19,736 nt of DNA. Source: CAYMPW01 sp964558505 (lineage in GTDB: Archaea > Thermoplasmatota > Thermoplasmata > Methanomassiliicoccales > Methanomethylophilaceae). The stretch is taken from contig CAZLEI010000023.1 in the NCBI GenBank assembly GCA_964558505.1, positions 1-19,736 of the forward strand. Reading direction: 5' to 3'. The notes under the pieces were generated by a model. It did not search any database, was not told the origin of the DNA, and saw nothing but the letters and a program-made list of their open reading frames with translations. Positions within the stretch are counted from its first letter, which is position 1; every line of letters starts with the position of its first letter. This document shows positions 14,911-19,736 of this stretch, piece by piece. Both the position numbers and the translations under genes were made by a program.

Positions 14911-16326
14911 ATGGACCTGAAGACCATGCTGCGCGGGAAGACATCCCCGGAGATGCTGATGAACGAATCTCCGTCCGTCATCGGCATGATGTGCGCCACC
15001 ATCGGTTCCGGCGGATCCTTGGACACTGCGGTCAGGGATGTGGCCGCCAACGGCCCTGCAGGCCTGTCGGCCAGGTTCAGGTCGGTCGTCACGGATGCCG
15101 ACTGCAGGGTGTGCCCCGACATCAAAGATGGCATGGAGGCGATGCTGTCCTCGCTGGATGCGAAGATGAAGCCGTTCTCCAGCGCCGTACGCATGCTGAT
15201 GGCAGCATCCGATTCGATCGACGCCGTCGAGAGGGCAAGGATGACCAAGGATGCGAACGATATAGCATTGCGCGGATTGAAGGAGATGGGAGAGGCATAC
15301 AGCTCATCGCTGAACACTCCCTGCATGCTGGTGTTCGGCCTTGGAATCATGGTGCCGATGATCCTCATGTCCGTGCTCCCGATGCTCAACATGGGCGGGC
15401 TCTTCGGCATGTCATCGATCGATCCCATGTGGATCACGTTGATAACGCTGGTCGGAGTGCCCGCCGCCGTTGCGGCGGTCATCGTCTCGCTCAAGGGGAG
15501 GAACCCTTTCCTCGACCTTTCCTCCAAGGACGGGGGGTTCGGTTGCGCACTCCCGCTCGTGATCGCCGTCCCCGCCGGATTCTCCGTGTGGATGTTGCTC
15601 GACGACCCGTTCCTGGCCATAGTGGCCGGTGTCTGTGCGGGAGGCGCGGCGACGTTCGCCTCCATGTTCCCGCATATGAAGAGGGAAGGCGAGAGGATCA
15701 AGAGCGAAGCGGCATTGAAGGACTGCGTGTTCGAACTGGGCAACAGATTGGTATCGGGATCGAATTTCGAGACCGCCGCCGTCGCGGCAGTGGCATCCAG
15801 GAAGGAGTGCGCATCCTTGGCGGATTCGCTCGGAAGAGAGCTTTCCGTGTGCAGGGGAGACGAGGTGGCCGCGATAAACGCGGCCATGGGCGGATGTTCG
15901 CCGAGGGTCGCCGGAATGTTCTGCGACGTGCGCAATGCCGCGGACAAGGACATGAGGGATGCCGGACGTCTGGCGATATCCGTGGGACGTCAGCTTCAGG
16001 ATCAGGAGAGCGTTAGGAAGGATATAGGGAACAAACTGAAGTCTATGCTGGACATGATGTCGGGAACCGCGATGTTCTTCGCACCGCTGGTGCTCGGACT
16101 GTCGGTGGCCATGCTGGGGCCGCTGTCATCAGTCGCCGCGGGCATAGATCCCACGGGAACGACGCTGACATTGACCGTGTACCTCGTCGAGCTGTGCGCG
16201 TTGATGTCAGTGCTGACGACGTACTTGGCGGGCAACACCGGCATAAGGAACGCTGTGTACAGATTCAGTCTGATGGCGCCTCTGTCCATGGCGGTGTTCG
16301 CCGCTTGTACCCTGATATCGTTCTGA
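14911..16326 (+). CDS. Tad/type II secretion F-domain membrane platform protein (TadC-like)
   Basis: The 471-residue inner platform protein anchors the ATPase and guides pilins out of the membrane. About seven hydrophobic segments are visible: near 138-158, 173-195, 211-231, 233-252, 386-410, 418-440 and 452-470, with two cytosolic helical stretches (30-135 and 255-385) that correspond to repeated GspF/TadC domains, each bearing a Gly-containing helical hairpin (GSGGSLDTAV and GSNFETAAVAAV). A GTG at 14905 overlaps the ATPase stop, but the ATG at 14911 is preferred because GGAGGTG ends 5 bases before it. Its last 120 bases overlap the convergent regulator gene. Confidence 0.9.
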   Translation: MDLKTMLRGKTSPEMLMNESPSVIGMMCATIGSGGSLDTAVRDVAANGPAGLSARFRSVVTDADCRVCPDIKDGMEAMLSSLDAKMKPFSSAVRMLMAASDSIDAVERARMTKDANDIALRGLKEMGEAYSSSLNTPCMLVFGLGIMVPMILMSVLPMLNMGGLFGMSSIDPMWITLITLVGVPAAVAAVIVSLKGRNPFLDLSSKDGGFGCALPLVIAVPAGFSVWMLLDDPFLAIVAGVCAGGAATFASMFPHMKREGERIKSEAALKDCVFELGNRLVSGSNFETAAVAAVASRKECASLADSLGRELSVCRGDEVAAINAAMGGCSPRVAGMFCDVRNAADKDMRDAGRLAISVGRQLQDQESVRKDIGNKLKSMLDMMSGTAMFFAPLVLGLSVAMLGPLSSVAAGIDPTGTTLTLTVYLVELCALMSVLTTYLAGNTGIRNAVYRFSLMAPLSMAVFAACTLISF

Positions 16327-16782
16327 GGCGTTCGATTGAATCTTCCGGGATTTGGCGACGAAGCACTTGAGGCCGTCGCGGACGGTCTTGAGTCTGGATA
16401 TCTCCTCATCGACCATGTCCGTTATGCGGCTGTAGGTCTCTTCGACAGTCCCGGCAAGTCTTATTTTTTCAGAGGGGCGCCCCCTCTTTCCTGTCTTCAC
16501 ATATTCTTTTCTGATGAGGCCCGCGTTCTCGAGCCGCGTCAGCTCCTGACTCACCGAGGATTGCTTCTTCCCGGTGGCGGCGATGATCTCATTGGCCGTT
16601 GTGTCGCCTCTAAGCGAGATGTATGCGAGTATCGTGGATTCACGTTCCGTGAGTCCCGATCCGTTGAAGAGATCGATGAGGTTGTTCAGATCGTAGCTGT
16701 TGACTTCTCCGAATTCGGCATAAAACCCGTTGATATCGCCACTGGCCTCATACATGTCGGCTGTATCTGATGCGATTTTCAT
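16207..16782 (-). CDS. Winged-helix transcriptional regulator
   Basis: The 191-residue protein has an N-terminal helical part, a winged helix-turn-helix at about 45-108 (LTERESTILAYISLRGDTTANEI, recognition helix KKQSSVSQELTRLENAGLI, basic wing KTGKRGRPS) and a short coiled-coil region (112-140). The pattern fits MarR/GbsR/TrmB-like regulators. GGAGG lies 9 bases before the ATG. The frame has no stop before tadC, so residues 153-191, basic and low in hydrophobics (GEHRHGQRRHQ), are encoded entirely inside the antisense tadC end; they may be a recent run-on or the result of a lost stop. It is divergent from DUF2085 and may control it or the pilus operon. Confidence 0.85.
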   Translation of the reverse strand: MKIASDTADMYEASGDINGFYAEFGEVNSYDLNNLIDLFNGSGLTERESTILAYISLRGDTTANEIIAATGKKQSSVSQELTRLENAGLIRKEYVKTGKRGRPSEKIRLAGTVEETYSRITDMVDEEISRLKTVRDGLKCFVAKSRKIQSNASERYQGTSGEHRHGQRRHQTESVHSVPYAGVARQVRRQH

Positions 16783-16830
16783 TTCTATCTGCCTCCTCTG
16801 CGGCCCGGCAGCCGCTAGCTCCCATCTTTA

Positions 16831-16840
16831 CAATATATTC
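16831..16840 (-). promoter_or_regulatory. TATA box of the regulator gene
   Basis: GAATATATTG on the minus strand would start transcription near 16809, giving a leader of about 27 nt that contains GGAGG. A second A/T-rich run lies farther upstream near 16851-16860. Confidence 0.5.
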
Positions 16841-16874
16841 ATCCACCCATGTATATAATTATCCACATTTGGAT
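16841..16874. promoter_or_regulatory. Repeated ATCCA half-sites between divergent promoters
   Basis: ATCCAC occurs at 16841-16846 and 16861-16866, and TGGAT at 16870-16874 makes ATCCA-CATT-TGGAT a perfect 5-bp inverted repeat. The 20-base phase of the direct copies is about two helical turns. They sit between the TATA boxes of the regulator and DUF2085, so they are candidate sites for the regulator. Confidence 0.35.
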
Positions 16875-16908
16875 GGTTTTGCATCCCGCAAAGGGGCGTC
16901 ACGGCCTA

Positions 16909-16916
16909 GTTATATC
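16909..16916 (+). promoter_or_regulatory. TATA box of the DUF2085 gene
   Basis: GTTATATC is centred about 24 bases before the ATG at 16936, which has no ribosome site, consistent with a leaderless message. Confidence 0.45.
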
Positions 16917-16935
16917 TGCACGGCCATATGGTGCC

Positions 16936-17502
16936 ATGGACGAGGATTCCCCGGTGAAGTTCATACTTGCCGTCGCAACTGCCCTGTTGGCACTGACAGT
17001 CGTCTCTCCGTTCCTCGTGCAGGCCGGGTCGCTGGTGGCGTTGGACGGCAGTCCGGGATACGTGGACCATATGGACCTGTGGTCCTCCATCGATCCCGTT
17101 GCGGGGTTCGTCTACCTGATGGGGGATGTTTTCTGCCATCAGGATGCCGCGCGCACATCCTTCCTCAACGGGAACGAGATGGCGATCTGCATCAGGGACC
17201 TCGGGGTCCTCGTCGGACTGGTCGCGGGGATGATCGGCGTCTTGAAGTGGGAACGGCTCCTGGCCATAAGGTCCAGGTCGATCGTCCCGGGGGTGATGCT
17301 GATGGTGCCTCTCTTCGTGGACTGGACCCTGCAGTTCGCCACATCTGCCAATTTCTGGCCGACAAGGTTGCTGACCGGAATGCTGTTCGGCATCGGCGCC
17401 GCCCTGATCGCCAGGAGCTTCTTCGACAGCGTGTTCCTGGAAGCTGCGGTGGAGAAGAAGCGAGGGGGCAAGAGCTGGAGTCTTGACGCGTGCCTGTCCT
17501 AA
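16936..17502 (+). CDS. DUF2085 family membrane protein
   Basis: The 188-residue protein shows the DUF2085 signature: CHQ at 67-69, then RTSFLNG and C85 in the helix-start position where relatives read CxRCxG, followed by VDW near 128-130. Here the second cysteine of the family's CxRC pair is replaced by Asp (CIRD). About four hydrophobic segments are seen, near 8-30, 88-104, 115-131 and 144-160. The upstream frame continues to 16849, but the ATG at 16936 fits the TATA position and gives a normal N-terminus before the first membrane helix. Function of the family is unknown. It is divergent from the regulator. Confidence 0.85.
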   Translation: MDEDSPVKFILAVATALLALTVVSPFLVQAGSLVALDGSPGYVDHMDLWSSIDPVAGFVYLMGDVFCHQDAARTSFLNGNEMAICIRDLGVLVGLVAGMIGVLKWERLLAIRSRSIVPGVMLMVPLFVDWTLQFATSANFWPTRLLTGMLFGIGAALIARSFFDSVFLEAAVEKKRGGKSWSLDACLS

Positions 17503-17731
17503 AGATTATTTTGAGGAGCACAGTCATCTCCGGTGCAATAACGGAACAGGACTTACTCGCTACCCGCCTCGGAACACCATCTGCATTTTTGGTTCTTAAA
17601 ACAGTCGGACACGATAACGTGCCTAACGTGGCAGATGTAAAAAGCTATTTAAAGAATAAGACCATCGGCATCATTGCATAAGTCAATCGACTAGTGCCTT
17701 TTCACTATCGTTGATTTTAGAAGGAATTCAC
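17503..17731 (+). promoter_or_regulatory. psmB upstream region with TATA box
   Basis: This non-coding stretch of about 230 bases is clearly richer in A+T than its neighbours. CTATTTAAAG at 17645-17654 is a good TATA candidate, giving a leader of about 55 nt, and GAAGGA sits 6 bases before the psmB ATG. A 63-codon frame (17490-17681) runs through it but lacks the codon pattern of neighbouring genes and I do not call it. Confidence 0.45.
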
Positions 17732-18373
17732 ATGGAAATGGCAGCAGATGACGTTCTTAAAACAGGTACGACCACGATCGGCATAAAATACAAAGGGGGT
17801 GTCATCATGGCTTCCGAGCGCAGGGCTACCATGGGCAACCTTGTAGCACACAGCCACGTCCAGAAGGTCTACAGGATATCCGATAACATCGGCATGACCA
17901 TTGCCGGCGTGGTCGGGGATGCGCAGCTCATGGTCAGGTACCTCCAGAGCGAGGTTTCGCTTTACAACATAAAGATGGGCACCAAGATGTCCGTGACAGC
18001 TGCCGCGACACTCGTGTCCAACGTCATCCGCCAGGGATTCTACCTCGGGCTCATCGTCGGAGGCTATGACAACAAAGGCGGTCATGTGTTCAGCATCGAC
18101 AACGCAGGCGGTTACATCGAGGACAACATGATGTCCGTCGGATCCGGCTCCGTGTTTGCACTGGGCGCCCTCGAGGCTGGTTACAAGCCCGACATGTCCG
18201 AGGACGAGGCTGTGGACCTCGTCGTCACCGCGCTCAACTCCGCGGTCAAGAGGGATGCGTACAGCGGCGACGGCATGCTCGTCTCCGTCATCGACGAGAA
18301 AGGCTACAGGGAGGTTCCTGAAGAGGACATCAGGACCCGCCTCGCCGCACTCGGGTACAAGTACCCCAACTGA
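17732..18373 (+). CDS. psmB: Archaeal 20S proteasome beta subunit
   Basis: The 213-residue N-terminal-nucleophile hydrolase forms the catalytic rings of the 20S proteasome. A 12-residue propeptide ends in TG before TTTIGI, so self-cleavage frees T13 as the catalytic Thr1; the mature chain then has Glu17 (SERR) and Lys33 (VQK), as in Thermoplasma. GSGS and the GDGMLV stretch near the C-terminus are also conserved. The frame extends to TTG 17711, but the ATG at 17732 has GAAGGA 6 bases upstream and gives a propeptide of usual length. fttA follows 74 bases later in the same direction, an arrangement common in euryarchaea. Confidence 0.97.
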   Translation: MEMAADDVLKTGTTTIGIKYKGGVIMASERRATMGNLVAHSHVQKVYRISDNIGMTIAGVVGDAQLMVRYLQSEVSLYNIKMGTKMSVTAAATLVSNVIRQGFYLGLIVGGYDNKGGHVFSIDNAGGYIEDNMMSVGSGSVFALGALEAGYKPDMSEDEAVDLVVTALNSAVKRDAYSGDGMLVSVIDEKGYREVPEEDIRTRLAALGYKYPN

Positions 18374-18383
18374 TACTTTCAAC

Positions 18384-18421
18384 AAACCGTTTACAAAACC
18401 AATTTTTTACAATACCGGTTT
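18384..18421 (+). promoter_or_regulatory. A/T-rich psmB-fttA spacer: T run, TATA-like element and repeat
   Basis: AATTTTTTAC holds six T at 18403-18408, suited both as a U-tract terminator for psmB and as a TATA element about 40 bases before the fttA ATG. AAACCG (18384-18389) and CGGTTT (18416-18421) are complementary and flank it. The AGTAGG before the ATG is a modest ribosome site. Confidence 0.4.
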
Positions 18422-18447
18422 TAACACAGGTCCAAGTAGGTTTCGAA

Positions 18448-19736
18448 ATGAACGCAGAAAGGCTATTCGACAACATCAGAGAAGAGGTCAGGAGACTGGT
18501 CCCGTCTGACAATCAAATCTCATCGATAGAGTTCGAGGGGCCCCTTGTGGTCATCTACACGAACGAGTACGAGAAGTACTCGATGAACGACACGATCGCA
18601 CGCACCGTCGCACAGGGCATTAGGAGGAGGGTCGACATCAGGCCGGACCCGTCCATGCTGGGATCCACCGACGACGTGGAGGCCAAGATCCGTGAGATGA
18701 TACCCGAGGATGCGGGGATAAACGACATCTATTTCAACGACGACACCGGGGAGGCGATGATCGAGGCCATCAACCCGGGCGCGGTCATCGGCAAAGAGGG
18801 GCAGCTCCTCAACGAGATCAAGACCGAGTCCGGATGGAATGTCAAGGTCGTCCGTGCACCGCCCATACCTTCGAAGACCGTCTCCGACGTCAGGGGGTAC
18901 ATCAGGGCGAACATGGACGACAGGCACGACATGTTGAAACGCGTCGCACTAAAGATCGCCAGGCCCACGCTCGACGGAGAGCAGTGGGTCAGGATGACCT
19001 CCATGGGCGGATTCAGGCAGGTCGGAAGGTCGGCCGCCCTGCTGACCACCAGAGAGAGCAAGATCCTCATCGACTGCGGCCTGGACCCCGGGTCGGATTC
19101 GACACCTTATTTCGCGATCCCGGAGGTGCAGCCCCTGAAGGACATCGATGCCGTGGTCATCACCCATGCCCACCTGGATCACTGCGGAACACTTCCCGCG
19201 CTCTTCAAATACGGTTATGACGGCCCTGTCTACTGCACCGCGCCGACAAGGGACCTCATGGCCCTCCTGCAGCTCGACAACATCAAGCTCGGATTCGGCG
19301 AGGCGAAGAAGCAATACTACGAGGCGCAGCATGTCAGGAAGGAGATCCTTCACACGATCACGCTGAAGTACAACGAGACCACGGATATCGCACCCGATGT
19401 CAGGCTCACATTCCACAACGCAGGCCACATCCTCGGCTCTGCCATCGCGCATTTCCACATCGGCGACGGGCTCCACAATGTGGCGTTCACCGGCGATACC
19501 AAGTTCGAGAAGACCTGGCTTTTCAACCCGGCCACCAACAAGTTCCCCAGGCTGGAGACCCTGGTCATCGAGTCCACCTACGGTGGGCACAACGATTTCC
19601 AACCGTCCAGGGCCGATGCGTCCAAAGAGATGCGCGACCTGCTCGTCCAGGCCACCGAGAACGGCGGCAAGGTGCTCATCCCCGTCTTCGCCGTGGGAAG
19701 GTCCCAGGAGGTCATGCTCGTCATCGAGGAGCTGAT
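18448..19736 (+). CDS. fttA: KH-domain beta-CASP ribonuclease aCPSF1/FttA, 5' part
   Basis: The gene runs off the right edge; 429 codons are visible of a protein usually about 630-640 residues long. Order of domains: an N-terminal KH-like domain (to about 70), a second KH domain with VIGKEG at 113-118, then the metallo-beta-lactamase fold with HAHLDH at 240-245, H327 in NAGHILGSA and D350 in FTGDTKF, and the beginning of the beta-CASP insertion with ESTYGG at about 375. These residues hold the two zinc ions of the nuclease. The protein cleaves nascent RNA behind U-rich tracts and ends transcription in archaea. The ATG at 18448 gives the normal N-terminus (MNAERLFDNI). Confidence 0.96.
   Translation, partial: MNAERLFDNIREEVRRLVPSDNQISSIEFEGPLVVIYTNEYEKYSMNDTIARTVAQGIRRRVDIRPDPSMLGSTDDVEAKIREMIPEDAGINDIYFNDDTGEAMIEAINPGAVIGKEGQLLNEIKTESGWNVKVVRAPPIPSKTVSDVRGYIRANMDDRHDMLKRVALKIARPTLDGEQWVRMTSMGGFRQVGRSAALLTTRESKILIDCGLDPGSDSTPYFAIPEVQPLKDIDAVVITHAHLDHCGTLPALFKYGYDGPVYCTAPTRDLMALLQLDNIKLGFGEAKKQYYEAQHVRKEILHTITLKYNETTDIAPDVRLTFHNAGHILGSAIAHFHIGDGLHNVAFTGDTKFEKTWLFNPATNKFPRLETLVIESTYGGHNDFQPSRADASKEMRDLLVQATENGGKVLIPVFAVGRSQEVMLVIEEL

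Noticed and set aside
14730..15953. 407-codon minus-strand frame opposite tadC
   Set aside because: It is a shadow of the well supported tadA/tadC genes, with low-complexity Ser/Ala/Pro composition and no motif.
14706..16016. 436-codon plus-strand frame overlapping tadA and tadC
   Set aside because: It is an out-of-frame read of tadC, rich in Arg and Gly, without recognisable domains.
17490..17681. 63-codon frame with GTG start between DUF2085 and psmB
   Set aside because: It overlaps the DUF2085 end, lies in A/T-rich DNA, uses codons unlike the neighbours, contains the likely psmB TATA box and resembles no family I know.

Overview
The window is a GC-rich, gene-dense stretch of a euryarchaeal chromosome. 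The 20S proteasome beta subunit with a one-step Thr propeptide, the archaeal KH/beta-CASP termination nuclease (aCPSF1/FttA), class III pilin signal peptides, a SelB-like protein and many genes with a TATA box about 26 nt before the ATG all point to Archaea. The gene set (two PaaK ligases, a tandem-ACT protein, SelBL, an Isf-type flavoprotein) and the absence of TAG among 22 visible stop codons (20 TGA, 2 TAA) suggest a Pyl-decoding methanogen of the Methanomassiliicoccales. That assignment is inference; no methanogenesis or pyl gene lies in the window.

Layout: (1) 1-595 is the C-terminal part of a SplB-like radical SAM protein. (2) 666-1967 (minus) is a lone PaaK-type ligase with its own promoter, an inverted repeat and palindromes around it. 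(3) 5152-2111 (minus) is a tightly coupled four-gene operon: PaaK, tandem ACT, SelB-like protein, zinc-ribbon/TM2 membrane protein, ending in a hairpin plus T-rich tract. (4) 5286-8076 (plus) holds a beta carbonic anhydrase, a HEPN-like protein overlapping a methyltransferase, a second zinc-ribbon membrane protein and a CxxCxxCC (YkgJ-type) protein. (5) 8051-9539 holds an alpha/beta hydrolase (minus) divergent from an iron-sulfur flavoprotein (plus). (6) 9540-16326 is a type IV pilus/Tad region: two small pilin-like genes (minus), a U32-family protein (minus), then a divergent plus-strand operon of a cysteine-rich protein, a TadA-type ATPase and a TadC-type membrane platform. (7) 16207-17502 holds a winged-helix regulator (minus), whose tail overlaps tadC by 120 bp, divergent from a DUF2085 membrane protein. 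(8) 17732-19736 holds psmB and the 5' part of fttA.

How they may work together: the two PaaK ligases and the ACT protein fit activation or salvage of aryl acids, as known for archaeal aromatic amino-acid metabolism, with the ACT protein as a possible amino-acid sensor. The Tad ATPase, platform and two pilins form most of a surface-filament assembly system; the prepilin peptidase is not in the window. Operon-internal genes use strong GGAGGTGA-like ribosome sites, while many first genes look leaderless. I saw no tRNA, rRNA, CRISPR array, insertion sequence or integrase. No stretch over 300 bases lacks a gene.
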